From Plantago ovata (Eukaryota; Streptophyta; Magnoliopsida; Lamiales; Plantaginaceae): a DNA stretch of 64,000 bases. The stretch lies in NCBI GenBank assembly GCA_028274465.1, contig CM051455.1, forward strand, positions 131,164,096-131,228,095, in the 5' to 3' direction. The position numbers and the translations under genes are program-made. This document shows positions 11,658 to 24,270 of this stretch, piece by piece. Position 1 is the stretch's first letter. Each line of letters starts with the position of its first letter. The notes under the pieces are model-generated. The model saw nothing but the letters and a program-made list of their open reading frames with translations. It was not told the origin of the DNA and ran no database searches.

Positions 11658-12599
11658 GATCGGTTTTAGGAGTTATCCTGAAATTCGTAATGAGCATATG
11701 TCAGATCAATAACAACAGTTGTTATAACAACACATTTTAAATATGTGAGCCATATTTACACAATATTATAAGTCTAAAGTTGGTGGTAATTGATAGTCCA
11801 GTTCGACGGTTCAAACTCCAATTTTTATACGCTGATTTGCTCGTTGCCTCTGTTCGATCGTGAAGACGTAATAATTCATAAACAAACGTATATTTTCCCA
11901 TTAGGCTTCCTTTCACCACCGGTGGTTAATAGTTAATACATATCAGAACAGAATTCATATCATTCCTCGTTATACTAAATTAATGAAAATTGATATTTGA
12001 AGAATCCATCATCTATGTCTGTTGCTGCCTCAACTATCGATCCCTGGCACCCCCTCTTATTTTCCATAGCCGATTGATTCTGGTTTTAAATAAACCCAGT
12101 TTCCCTTTAGAGACTGTCGCTTCCAGATTCTATGGCAGTCTCTTCACCCATCGCTTTCCCTCATCCAGAAATTCTGATTATTGTTTTTAAATTCGCATCC
12201 CATTAATTGAGTTGTTACCATTTATTTACATTATTTTTAAAAGCTACAGAAGCTTTTGTTCTTATGTTCTTAGAGCTGTTGGTTGTGTACCACCCCTGAT
12301 TCATGAACAAGGGTGATGTTATTTTATTATCAATTTTCAATTGATAAACATCTCTTAATTTTACTTAATTTGGCACTTTTCTTAATTGAGTGATGTTCTT
12401 CTTATATAGGCTTTTCATCACCTTTTACCCATTTAATATGTTGTTTGGATGTGGTTAGAATTTTGCTCTGGTGATAAGTGAATAAACCTTGTTTTTCTAA
12501 ACCATTTACATAACACTGTTTCTTCCATTTATTCATGAGCAGGGAATCTTACTTTGATATCTTCTTCCAGATTATATATTTGTTGGTTTAGATGAAAGA
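11658..12599. other. upstream region of the F-box gene
   Basis: Presumed promoter and 5' UTR of the minus-strand F-box gene, then AT-rich DNA. Stretches near 12040-12190 and 12590-12650 look exon-like in composition, but I cannot assign a protein. Confidence 0.4.
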
Positions 12600-13167
12600 A
12601 ATATATTGTTATCTTTTGTTTCTATTGTTCCAGATGATCCAGCAAAACTTTACAAGTGTGTATAATTTTAAGCTTCTTTCTTTAGAACTGGATATTATAT
12701 GGGGCAGGGATATGTTCTGATTTAAGCATTTAGCAGGAAGGTGAGCAATTTCTGAAATCATTTAAGATTGCGCAAAGCTTGCACGTCCCGGTTTTTTAGT
12801 TTCATGAGAAGGCAATCTTACTTGTATGTTAGATGTGCCTTTTTTTTCTTTTTTTTTCCTTGGGGAAGATGTTTGTTTTCTTATAGGGTTTAATAGGAGA
12901 GATTTGACTCCGAAGAGATATTAAAAGGAGAGTTTATATTTCTCTTGACTATAATTTGATTTCCACTATAATGTGGCGTGGGTAGTCTGGTTTTGACTTT
13001 TGATAAAGAGCTAACTCCCTCCAAATGAGCAGGAAGATCATAGATGCTTCATTTCTTTCTTGGTGGATTAAAACGAGAGGATCGGAAATCTTGGTGAATG
13101 GAATTTGGTTGTGTATGCTTGTGAAAAACTCATACAATGCCCTTCTAAAGAGGAGGAATTTAGATGG

Positions 13168-14038
13168 TGTAAGTGTCACTGTTTCAAGGGTATTAACATA
13201 GGTGTTCATCTATATAGTTTCACTCAATCCCTAGATTCTGGAAACAAAGCACTTAGCCGATTTATTTAGTTTTACATATTCTAACTGTTCCACAACTGTA
13301 GTTGTTTGTCTTGTGCAGGAAGTTGAAAATTATACAAGGGAATTGTCAGATTACAAAAAGACTTAAAGAAGGAAGAAGAATTATTCAAGAAGGACTCTAT
13401 AAAGGAAATCATTCACAGAAAGGAAAAGAAGTCTTTCAAGAAGAAGTCGATTCATGTTAGAAGACTATTACCAAATCGCGTCCACATTCATTGAAGCGTG
13501 TTTCCTAATTAAAGTCGACAAGTCTTTCCAACACTATTTAAACAAGGCATCGACATAGAAGAAACTCACGACGCAAAGTAGAGCAATTGAGTTTCCAGAG
13601 AGTTCATAGGTATTATTGTTTTCGTAGTTGTGTCTTTTACACTAGTTTATATTCTAGACTTCTCTAACAGCGTATTGAAGGTAGAATAGATAGGGTGTGA
13701 CTCTATATCATCTCATAGGTGACTAGTGTTGTTTTACTAAGATAGAGATTGAAAGTGCAAGAGTTGTTGTACGAACAAGATCATTCTTAGTTGATTTTCT
13801 GTCTTGACTGGGCATCAAGCAAGCTTACAAAGTTGCTTAAAAAATTTCAAACACAGGTTCTTATTTACTTACCGTTGTGCATTATCATTGATATATTATC
13901 TGTGTTTATGTTTACTAATCTGCAGGTGAATATCTGTAGAGGTTGATCTAGGTGTTCATTGAATCCCGTAGTCAACTTTGGACCGTCTAGCGTGTAATTG
14001 GTACTTAAAGCAAGTTATATCAATCCTACATTCTTTCA
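13168..14038 (+). repeat. solo LTR of the Sirevirus-like family
   Basis: 871 bp, TGTAAGTGTC...CATTCTTTCA. It aligns along its length with the LTRs at 31520 and 35408. Flanked by GATGG (13163-13167) and AATGG (14039-14043), a target duplication with one change. Copies 2 and 3 of the host repeat have the empty site (TTTAGATGGTATATTCTG), which proves the insertion. Confidence 0.92.
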
Positions 14039-14204
14039 AATGGTATATTATGTTCCTGTTTTATTTCGTAGGTGTTGCTGCTATTCAGATATCCCCACAA
14101 ACCCAAATCTAACTCCTAACATGCTAATTGTATCATTACTAGATAATCATATTTGAGGAGCTACATAGATCTTTATCGATGGATGGTTCTATTTACTTTG
14201 TGTA

Positions 14205-14751
14205 TGTGAAGTTGATGTTATCTCAAGACAGAAACAGAAAGGAGGTGTTGAGGTAGGGGTTAGTCAACCTCTGGGTGAATCTCCGGAGTCCGACAGCAGA
14301 CAGGAAAAGGAAATTGTCTTTATTAAGGATTCAATTCCTATTCGATTTCTCTTGGGTTTTAGCTGTGATTTGTATGCTATATAAGGGGGTGATTACTATA
14401 TGCGTAGACATATTCATCATAGCTTGAAGATCCGATTCGACTACTTCGAAGGGTGATATATTATAGATTATAGGTTCTAGCGTTGAGAGACAGATTTGTT
14501 CTTGTTTCTTGCATACTATTAGGGGCTTGTAATTGGGATTGATATAATATAGTGGCAGTTGTTTTGATCTCCATGGACGTAGGTTATTTACAACCGAACC
14601 ACATTAAATCTTGTGTCTTTCTTTGCTTGCGTTCGTGCTCTGTTTTCTGTTTGTGGTGCTTGTGTGTGTGATTAACTGCGTGCAACTGATCTTGGTGGGT
14701 TTAGTTGATATTATGAGCTTTGTGTTTTCGTTATCTGTCGTATTGTGAACA
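14205..14751 (+). repeat. 5' LTR of the copia element
   Basis: 547 bp. TATA-like CTATATAAGGGGGTG lies near 14378. The next bases (ATTGGCGTCGTCTATTGG) are the primer-binding region. Confidence 0.9.
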
Positions 14752-14811
14752 ATTGGCGTCGTCTATTGGATCGACAAAGGAGGTACAGAAAATCGAAGCT
14801 TGATATAAGCA

Positions 14812-17800
14812 ATGGCGTCGACTAAAATCGAGAATGAAAAGCTCACGAAGCACACAGATTTCAGCCTGTGGAAATTGAGGGTTAAGGCCTTGTTATTGGA
14901 TTATGAAGTTGATGATGCTCTGGGGATGGAGGTCTTAAGGAGATTAAAGACGATGCAAAGAAGAAGGAAATCAAGAAGAACGCATACAATACACTGATTC
15001 ACTTATTGAGCGACAAAGCTAAAGGAGGTTGTTAAGTGTACTGATGCATAAGGTATCTGGTATAAACTTGAAGAAGTTTATATGGGGAAATCATCAGCCC
15101 AGATGATGTATCTCAAGCAGAAGTTTCTTGGTTTTAGGATGGTTGAAGGGAGGTCGATATTGGAGCAATTAGCAGAGTTTGATAAGATCACAACTCACTT
15201 GGAGAACGTTGGTGACAAGACAACAGACTCAGACAAGGCTATGGTGTTGCTGAACTCCCTGACCAACACCTATGAGAACTTCAGAGATTCGTTGATGTTT
15301 GGTAATGTTGAAGTGATATTGGATTTGGTAAGGAATTCATTGAAGACTAGGGAGTTCCACAAGCAGAAGAATATGCATGAAGGTGGACATTCAGCTCAAA
15401 GTCTTGCTATGAAGTACCATGGTTCCAAGAAGGGCTCTTCAAGGGAGAGGTTACCAAAGGAGAAACATAAGGAGCAAGAGAGTAAGAGGTCATCAGATTC
15501 TGTAGAGAACAGGAGGTGCTATCACTGTCACAAAAAGGGACATCTCAAGAAGGATTGCCCTTTGTGGAACAACAGGAAGCCAAAACAATCTGGGGGAGAG
15601 GCAGGAACATTGGAAATTGCACAGGCTACACAATCTTTTGACATATCAAAGGTACTTACAGTCTCTACTTCTACTATAGACTTATCCTGGATACTTGATT
15701 CTGGGTGCTCTTTTCACATGAGTCCGGTTAAAAAATGGTTTAAAAATTTCAAATATGGAAAAGGTGGAACTGTACTTTTGGGGAACAATCAATCATGCAT
15801 GGTCAAAGGCATTGGTGATGTTAAATTGAAGTTGCATGATGGAACTGTAAGATTGTTAACTGGTGTAAGGTTCATACCTGATTTGAGGAGGAATCTGATC
15901 TCACTTGGTCAATTTGATGCTATGGGATACTCATGGAGAAGTAGTCATGGTGTTCTGCGGGTTATGCACGGGGTTCAGGCAGGTTTTGGTCAACACCTCA
16001 GACAGCGCTGCTGGAAGGTGTTAAGAGGAATGGTCTTTACTATTTATCTGGTAACTCAGTAGCTGGAGAAATTGCAGCAGCTCATGGGAATGACAATACA
16101 TATCTATGGCACAAGAGGCTTGGCCATCTAGGAGAGAAATGATTGAAGGAACTTACCAAGCAGGGATTACTTGGAGGATACAAGTTCACTAAGTTACCAT
16201 TCTGTGAGACATGTGTGATGGTGAAGGCGCACAAGAACAGTTTCAACACAAGGAAGCATACTACTAAAGCTAACTTGGATTATGTGCATTCAGATTTATA
16301 GGGACCATCCAGGACACTCACTCAAGGTGGAGGAAAATATTTCATCTCATTCATAGATGATTATTCAAGGAAGGTCTGAGTTTATATTCTGAAGTCTAAG
16401 GATCAAGCATTTAATCAGTTCAAGGAATGTTTAGCTGAGGTAGAGAATCAATCAGGAAGATCATTGAAATATCTCAGGACTATAATAATGTATTGGAGTT
16501 CTTATTTACTGAATTTACTAAATTCTGTAAAGAGAAGGGTATTACTAGACACAGGACAGTTGCAGGTACGCCATAACAAAATGGAGTTGCAGAAAGGATG
16601 AATAAAACTATATTGGAGAGAGCTAGGTGTATGTTACTGAGTTCTGGGGTATGCAAAGGTTTCTAGGGAGAAGCTATGGTTACAGCAGCAATACTTATCG
16701 ATAAGAGTCCAGCAGTGTCTTTGGAGTTTAAGACACCGGATCAAGTGTGCTAGGGACTATTCAAAACTCAAGGTGTTTGGTTGTTTGGCTTTAGCACATA
16801 TCAAGCAAGATAAGTTGGAAGCTAGAGCGTTGAGGTGTATCTTTATTGGTTACCCAAATTGGTTTAAAGGATATAAGTTTTGGTCCATAGAACCTGGAAA
16901 GAGAAAGTGTATTATAAGCAAAGATGTCCAGTTTAATGAAGATGTGTTACCTCTGAAGGACAAGCAGGCAGGTGTTGACTCAGGGGGTTCACCCAACCCC
17001 GCACTCAACCTCGACACTGCAGAAAATACCAGAATTGAGTTAGAAGATGAGAGAGTTCACTCTTAGGTGGAGCCCACTGTGGAGGATGATGTTGCGGATG
17101 CTGAGCCTATATTATGAATGAATGAGGAGTCTAGTAGCAGCTCAGAGTCAGATGGTGATGATCAACCTGATGAGGAAGTAGGTGAAACTTCAAACTATCA
17201 GCATATAAGCGATCAAGGATATGCACATGGAATTTCAATAGAGGTGGAGTCTGAGGATGAAACTAATATAACACCAAGAGAAGTTGTTTGGGATATGGAT
17301 AAGGTTGATACACTAGGTGATGGACAAGGGGTTGAGGCAACCATGTCCGGAACTCCAGAACAACAGGTTTATAATCAGGTCCCAGAATACTCAAGTACTG
17401 AAAGTGAAACTCTGGATGATGAGTTTCAGGAAGATGTTGTAATAGAAGACATGGGGATAGCTCGAAGAATCTTAGGAATGGATAATTGCAGGGATTCTTC
17501 ATAGGGAATGTTATTTTCATCTCAGTCCAGGTATCTATTGAAGGTTTTGACCAGGTTCAATATGAAGGATTGTGGAAGTGTGGAAACATCTATGGTGCTA
17601 AGGGTACAATGTTCCGATGAGCAATGTTCAAAGATTTGGGGGAAGCTAAGTTACTTGTCAAGAGTGTCTTATGGAAGTGCAGATGGAAGAATCTTGTATG
17701 TAGATGATATGTTGATTGCTAGTAGGTCAATGGAGGAGATTGAAATACTTAAACGGAAGCTGCAGGAAGAATTTGAGATGAAGGATATTGAGGATGTAAG

Positions 17801-18620
17801 TAGAATTCTGAGGATGGATATCACTAGGAACAAGAAGGAGAAGAATCTGTTTATATCTCAGCCTAGTTATCTCATAAAGGTTCTAGCCAAGTTTAATATG
17901 TCAAATTGCAGTAGAGTGGTTACTCCTATTGCACCTGCGGTGAAGTTATCTGAGGAACAATGTCCTGAGGATGATGCAGAAGCAAGGATTATGTCAATGA
18001 TACCTTATGCAAGTGCAGTTGGAAGTATTATGTATACTATGATTTGCTGTAGGCTTGATCTTGCATATGGTATGAGTGTTATCAGCAGATACATGGGGAA
18101 TCCTGGGAGAAGGCATTGGGATGTTGTGAAAGATGTTCTCAGATACTTAAGTGGCATAAGGATGATGGGACTGAGGTTCAAAAGGAGCAATGATTTGCAG
18201 AATCCATTGGTTGGATATGTTGATACAGATTTTGCAGGGAACTTAAATGGAAGAAAGTCTATCACAGGGTATGTGTTTACTTTGTTTGGCACAACAGTAA
18301 GTTGGAAGGCAAGTCAGCAGTCTGTTGTTGCATTATCTACAACAGAGGCGGAGTTCATGGCTACCACTGAAGGATCAAGGAAGCTATCTGGTTGGGTGGA
18401 TTGTTGAATGAGTTGGGTGTCCAACAGGATCATGTGAATATTCACTTTGACAATCAGAGTGCTATTATGTTGACTAAACATCAAGTGTACCATGAAAGGA
18501 CAAAGCACATTGATGTAAGGTTGTTCTTCATCAGAGATATCATTGCCAAGGGGCATTGCCAAGGGGGTTGTGAAGATAAAGAAGATTCATACATCTTTGA
18601 ATGCATCATATGCTATGACT
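14812..18620 (+). pseudogene. gag-pol coding region of the copia element, broken
   Basis: Holds recognisable gag, zinc knuckle, protease, integrase, reverse transcriptase and RNase H pieces in the usual copia order. The first part begins MASTKIENEKLTKHTDFSLW, a normal copia gag start. It is inactivated by numerous changes and is shorter than a full pol. Confidence 0.85.
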
Positions 18621-18679
18621 AAGGCGCATCCAGGACCAAAGTTCAGGTTTTGCCTGAAACTTGTAGGTGTCAAGACAGG

Positions 18680-18890
18680 AAGGGGTTCATCCTGACCGCA
18701 GGGATGGGAAGGGGAGGCATTTTAACCTTAGAGGTGCATATGGGGTTTCTTCTGACCCTTAGGGATGTAAGGGGGTGCGTCTTAACCTTAGAGGTGCATA
18801 TGGGGTTTCATCTGAACCTTAGGGATGTAAGGGGGTGCGTCTTAACCTTAGAGGTGCAGAGGGGTGGTGTCCTAACTTCAGGGATACTAA
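18680..18890 (+). repeat. 60-bp minisatellite between pol and 3' LTR
   Basis: About two and a half units of 60 bp starting near 18725, 18785 and 18845. Each unit contains TTAACCTTAGAGGTGCA and GGGATGTAAGGGGGTG. The purine-rich part recalls a repeated polypurine tract. Confidence 0.85.
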
Positions 18891-18943
18891 GATCAGCAGT
18901 GAAGCATTGTAGAGTGGATGGTGTTGAGCTAAACGTGGAGATT

Positions 18944-19493
18944 TGTGAAGTTGATGTTATCTCAACACATAAACAGAAAAGAGGTGTTGAGATAGGGGTT
19001 GGTCAACCTATGGGTGAATCTCCGGAGTCCGACAATAGACATGAAAAGAAATTGTCTTTATTAAGGATTCAATTCCTATTCGATTTCTCTTAGGTTTTAG
19101 CTGCGATTTGTATGCTATTTAAGGGGGTGATTATTGTTTTCTTAGACATATTCATCATAGCTTGAAGACTCGGTTCGACTACTTCGAAGGGTGATATATT
19201 ATAGATTATAGGTTCTAGCTTTGAGAGACAGATTTGTTCTTGATTCTTGCATACTGTTAGGGGCTTGTAATTGGGATTGATATAATATAGTTGCAGTTGT
19301 TTTGATCTCTTTGGACGTAGGTTATTTACAACCGAACCACGTTAAATCTTCTGTCTTTCTTTGCTTGCGTTTGTGCTCTGTTTTCTGTTTGTGGTGCTTG
19401 TGTGTGTGATTAATTGCGTGCAGCTGATCTTGGTGGGTTTAGTTGATATTGTGAGTTTTGTGTTTTCGTTATCTGTCGTATTGTGACTCAACA
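18944..19493 (+). repeat. 3' LTR of the copia element
   Basis: 550 bp, starts TGTGAAGTTGATG and ends GTGACTCAACA, followed by the duplication GTGTA. Confidence 0.9.
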
Positions 19494-19545
19494 GTGTATA
19501 CATGTTGAAACATTTGAAATAACAGTCATTTAATTAACAGATGAG

Positions 19546-21790
19546 AGTAAAACGTAGATGATGAATCAGCTAAAGAAACTACTCACATATGTGCTTTGCC
19601 AAACTTATACCGATCCAATAATGCATTATGCTAGTAATACATTAGCTTTAGGTTGTTGCTAAAGTAGCTGTAGTTTTTATACACTACAAATACAAGAAAG
19701 TAGATTTAAGTTTTTTTTTTTCTGGCAAATATTATTTTGTACATTGTACATCCAAAATGTTATTGTTATCTTCTAAAAGATAATTAATTTGTTTCTGTTG
19801 TTCCAGATGATCCAGCAAAAGTTTACAAGTTTGGATAAATTTAAGCTTCTTCCTTTTGAACTGGATATTATATGGGGCAGGGATATGTTTTGATTTAACC
19901 ATTTAGCAGAAGGTGAGCAAATTCTGAAATCATTTAAGATTGAACAGTGGAGACATTCAAGAAGGATATGGTTTTTTTGTTTCCTCAGTAGTGCCACAAA
20001 GCTTGCACGTCCCTATTTTTTAGTTTCATGAGCAGGGAATCTTACTTGTATGTTAGATGTGCTTTTTTTTTTCCTTGTGGGAAGATGTTTGTTTTCTAAT
20101 TGGTTATTATAGGAGAGATTTGACTACGAAGGGAAATCAAAAGGAGAGTTTATATCTCTCTTGACTATACGATGTGTAATTTGGTTTTTTTTTTTTTTTT
20201 TTTTTTTTTCACTTGTAGAAAATGTAGTGTGGGTAGTCTGGTTCGACTTTTGACAAAGAACTAACTCCCTCCCAATGAGCAGGAAGATCATAGCTGCTTC
20301 ATTTCTTTCTTGGTGGATTAAAACGAGAGGAAATCTTGGTCAATGTAATTTGGTTTTGCATGCTTGTGAAAAACTCATACAATGCCCTTCTGAAGAGGAG
20401 TTTAGATGGTATATTCTGTTCCTATTTTATTTCTCAGGTGTTGCTGCTATTCAGATATGCCCACCCACCCAAATCTAACTCGTAACTTGCTAATTATTCC
20501 ATTGGTTCACCTAAGATGGCAAATACTTGAACATTTTCAGTGATGAGAACTGGTGGAATGACACTGTATTCTGGTCAGCTTTGGGGAGTCAAATTAAATC
20601 TCTTCATCATTTTCCAATGATAATCTTGATGAAAATTGAAGGTTACAAAATTTGCATGTTCTTACTAACTTAAAGGAGAGTGATATTTTGGCTGATATAC
20701 TGTCATGTTTGTCGCTGTCATGAAGCATATGTAATGCATATTTTCTGGGAATTGCCTTGTGCACGCATATTTTGGGTTGTATCATTACTAGCTAATCATA
20801 TTTGAGCAGCTACATAGATCTTTATCAATGGCTGGTTCTAATTCCTTTGTGTATACATGTTGAAACATTTGGAAGAATAGGCATTTAATTATTGGAATCT
20901 ACATGTATTAACATGTTTCAGGCTTGCACCCAGTCCTCCCTGTCCCGAACACTTAAATTGGCCCAGCCTTCTTGTCCGCCACCTACTTGTAATTTATTAT
21001 AGTTTAATGTAGAAACTTTATTAATCTCCATCCTCCCATTTGTAGAGGTAGGCGTAGTGGTTAGATACAGTAAAACGAAGTTATTCAGTGAAGAATACAG
21101 TGAAAGGAGTTCATCCAAAATCCTGAACTGACAAAGGCCTTAGCTAGCCATTGATGAAAAATGTCATCACTGGTGGGGATGGTGCCAATAGTATCTCTTC
21201 CTTTACTTCCCCACAGCGTGCTCGTGTTCTTTACTGCCTTAGCTAGTAGTCTTTTTATAGGTTCTTTAAAAATGGAGTCCTTTGTGCAAATAATTTCCTA
21301 ACAGAATGCAATTCAAGGAATTTTCAGGATATTGATAATAATTCTTATCTTATTCATTTATTGGAATGCTAAGTGGATACTCTTTAGGTTTCCATTGTGA
21401 ACATTTTGAAACCATGGTTCGACATTGTTATTTTCATATGATAGCCTTGTGGATATTTGTAAGGAAAAATATACCGCTTTTAATATGATGTAGTATGAGT
21501 TGGTTCTTGGTTCTCTGTGATAAATAAGTGAGTATTATATTGTTAAAGGGCTGATCAAAATTCGTTTTCTTCTGTGATGGAACTGTTGAATTTTGTTATT
21601 GATCTGTAGTTTAAATTTTTTGCTGGTACGCTGTTATATGTTTTGATTATGGATGAATTTATTGATATTGACTTTCCTTATGTATGGGCTTGCGAATGCA
21701 TATTAAGGGGTTGGGAGAACCTCATCTGTTTGAGGCTTGTCAAGTATTCAATCTGTATTACTCCGCTTAGCTAACCGGAAATTATTTCCG
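19546..21790. repeat. tandem host segment, copy 2
   Basis: Aligns with copy 1 and copy 3 (ATGATCCAGCAAAA at 19806; GAAGATCATAGCTGC near 20283). About 640 bp near 20884-21500 are absent from copy 3. It has the empty sites for the solo LTR, the copia element and the Stowaway MITE found in the other copies. Short open frames exist but differ among copies, so I do not call a gene. Confidence 0.75.
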
Positions 21791-21907
21791 TTGCATAGAG
21801 CTAACTATTAACAGATGAGAGTAAAACGCAGATGATGAATCAGCTAAAGAAACTACTCAGATATGTGCTTTGGCAAACTTACACTGATCCAACAATGCAT
21901 TATGCTA

Positions 21908-22234
21908 CTCCTTATATCTCACAAAACATTACCCATTAGGGTTAGTGCACAGTTTAATAAAAATAATAAATTAATATAAAGTTAGTGGGATATGTTAATT
22001 TTTCTTTTTTAATTGAATTGAAATTGTTAAAGTATAAATTAGTGGTAAAGTTATAATATAGTGTACAAAATACAAAATAATGTTTTTAATGTGTGACTAT
22101 TTACATTTTAGTAAATGACTATTTACATTTTAGTAAATGAGTAATGTTTGGTGGGACACCTATACCTATAAATGTAAAGTGGTGAAGTTTTATAATGGAA
22201 AGTGGGTAAAGTTTTGTGAGACGGAGGAAGAGAG
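21908..22234. mobile_element. Stowaway-type MITE, 327 bp
   Basis: Flanked by TA (21906-21907, 22235-22236). The left end CTCCTTATATCTCACAAAAC matches the reverse complement of the right end (CTCTCTTCCTCCGTCTCACA). The corresponding place at about 19628 in copy 2 has a single TA, the empty site. Confidence 0.88.
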
Positions 22235-23679
22235 TAGTAATACATTAGCTTTAGGTTGTTGCTTAAAGTAGCTATAGTTTTTATACACTACAATACAAGA
22301 AAATAGATTTAAGTTTTTTTTTTCTGGCAAATATTATTTTGTACATCTAAAATGTTATTGTTATCTTCTAAAAGATAATTAATTTGTTTCTATTGTTCCA
22401 GATGATCCAGCAAAAGTTTACAAGTTTGTATAAATTTAAGCTTCTTCCTTTAGAACTGGATATTATATGGGGCAGGGATATGTTTTGATTTAACCATTTA
22501 GCAGAAGGTGAGCAAATTCTGAAATCATTTGAGATTGAACAGTGGAGACATTCAAGAAGGATATGGTTTTTTGTTTCCTCAGTAGTGCCACAAAGCTTGC
22601 ACGTCCCTGTTTTTTAGTTTCATGAGAACGGAATCTTACTTGTATGTTAGATGTGCATTTTTTTTTTCCTTGTGGGAAGATGTTTGTCATCTAATTGGTT
22701 TTTATAGGAGAGATTTGACTACGAAGGGAAATCAAAAGGAGAGTTTATATCTCTCTTGACTATACGATGCATAATTTCGTTCTTTTTTTTTTCTCTCTTT
22801 TTTTTTTTTTAGGAAATTAGTTGTAGAAAATGTAGTGTGGGTAGTCTGGTTTCGACTTTTGACAAAGAACTAACTCCCTCCCAATGAGCAGGAAGATCAT
22901 AGATGCTTCATTTCTATCTTGGTGGATTAAAACGAGAGGAAATCTTGGTCAATGTAATTTGGTTTTGCATGCTTGTGAAAAACTTATACAATGCCCTTCT
23001 AAAGAGGAGGAATTTAGATGGTATATTCTGTACGTTCCTGTTTTATTTCGCAGGTGTTGCTGCTATTCACATATCCCCACCCACCAACCAATCTAACTCC
23101 TAACTTGCTAATTATTCCATTGGTTTACATAAGATTCATGGCAAGTACTTGAACCTTTTCAGTGATGAGAACTGATGGAATGACACTGTATTCCGCTCAG
23201 CTTTGGGGAGTCCAATTAAATCTCTTCATCATTTTCCAATGATAATCTTAATGAAAATTGCAGGTTACAAAATTTGCATGTTCTCACTAACTTAAAGGAG
23301 AGTGATATTTTGGTTGATATACTGTCATGTTTGTTGCTGTCATGAAACATATGTAATGGCATTGTGCATGCATATTTTGGGTTGTATCATAACTACCTAA
23401 TCATATTTATGCAGCTACATAGATCTTTATGGATGGATGATTCTAATACCTTTGTATATGTGTATACATGTGGAAACATTTGAAATAAGTGAGTATTATA
23501 TTGGTAATGAGCTGATCACAATTCTGTTTCTTCTGTGATACAACTGTTGAATTTTGTTGTTGATTTGTAATTTAAATTTGTGGCCGCTGTTGTTTGGATT
23601 ATGGATGGATTTATTGATCTTGACTTTCCTTACGTAAGGTATTATGAATGTATATTAAAGGGGTTGGGAGAGCCTCATC

Positions 23680-24020
23680 TGATACAATATGGATTAAGAA
23701 GCCAATATGGATTAAGAAGCCAATCCAGAGTTAGAAGATGGACCGGGTTCTAGTAGTTCTATCCATTTATGGGCTTATTTTGTCTTAGTATGAGCTGAGT
23801 CTATTAGCTTGTTAGCCCATTAGGGCTTCGTTAGTCTAGTTTATACACGTTCAGGTTAGCTTTTGATGATTTGAATATTTGACGTTATGTCTCTTTATCT
23901 AGGGTTCTACCCTGTTTGTTGAGCTTTATCTCTGTTTGATAGTGGACTTCTATCGTTTTATCTTCAATTCTACGTGTTAGAATTGTGTTTATCTTTATGC
24001 TTCCGCCTTGTTTTGTATCA
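23680..24020. repeat. short solo LTR, 341 bp
   Basis: Ends TGATACAATATGG and TTTTGTATCA, an 8-base terminal inverted repeat typical of LTRs. Perfect 5-bp target duplication TCATC (23675-23679, 24021-24025). Copy 2 has the empty site (ACCTCATCTGTTTGAGG near 21720). There is no coding sequence. The size would fit a copia or TRIM element. Confidence 0.85.
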
Positions 24021-24060
24021 TCATCTGTTTGAGGCTCGTCAAGTCTTCAATCTGGATTAC

Positions 24061-24270
24061 TCCACTTAGCTAACCGGAATTATTTCCATTGCATAGAGCT
24101 AAATATTAATAGATGAGATTAAAACGTAGATGACGAATCAGCTAAAGAAACTAAGATATGTGCTCTTCCAAACTTACACTGATCCAACAATGCATTAGCT
24201 TTAGTTAAGTGCTTAAAGTAGCTATAGGTTTTATACACTACGAATACAAGAAAATAGATTTAAGTTTTTT
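24061..24270. repeat. tandem host segment, start of copy 4
   Basis: Repeats the first 200 bases of copy 3 (AGATGAGATTAAAACGTAGATG at about 24110, GATCCAACAATGCATTAGC near 24182) and then stops at TTTAAGTTTTTTTGG. Confidence 0.75.

Larger units (their letters stand above)
14205..19493 (+). mobile_element. Ty1/copia element with both LTRs, broken
   Basis: LTRs at 14205-14751 and 18944-19493, TG...CA ends, perfect target duplication GTGTA (14200-14204, 19494-19498). The empty site is visible in copies 2 and 3 of the host repeat. Parts in order: gag (about 14812-15500), CCHC zinc knuckle (C-Y-H-C-H-K-K-G-H, about 15520-15560), aspartic protease (ILDSGCSFHM, about 15690), integrase remains (about 16090-16830), reverse transcriptase remains (about 17690-18100; Y-V-D-D-M), RNase H (about 18150-18560). 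By eye the LTRs differ by about 6 %, suggesting an age of a few million years. It is shorter than a full copia element and has many breaks (roughly ten), so it is not autonomous. Confidence 0.9.
12600..19545. repeat. tandem host segment, copy 1 (hosts two retroelements)
   Basis: Host sequence at 12600-13167, 14044-14204 and 19494-19545 aligns in order with copies 2 and 3. Landmarks are ATGATCCAGCAAAA at 12634, GAAGATCATAGATGCTTCA near 13032 and CTACATAGATCTTTATC at 14161. Removing the solo LTR (13168-14038) and the copia element (14205-19493) leaves about 1 kb. No protein is recognised in it. Confidence 0.75.
21791..24060. repeat. tandem host segment, copy 3
   Basis: Starts near CTAACCGGAAATTATTTCC and repeats the landmarks of copy 2 (ATGATCCAGCAAAA at 22402). 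It holds a Stowaway MITE (21908-22234) and a solo LTR (23680-24020). Without these it is about 1.6 kb. Confidence 0.75.

Noticed and set aside
11990-12190. 66-codon frame near the F-box gene
   Set aside because: No signal peptide or domain, and no support from neighbouring sequence; probably chance.
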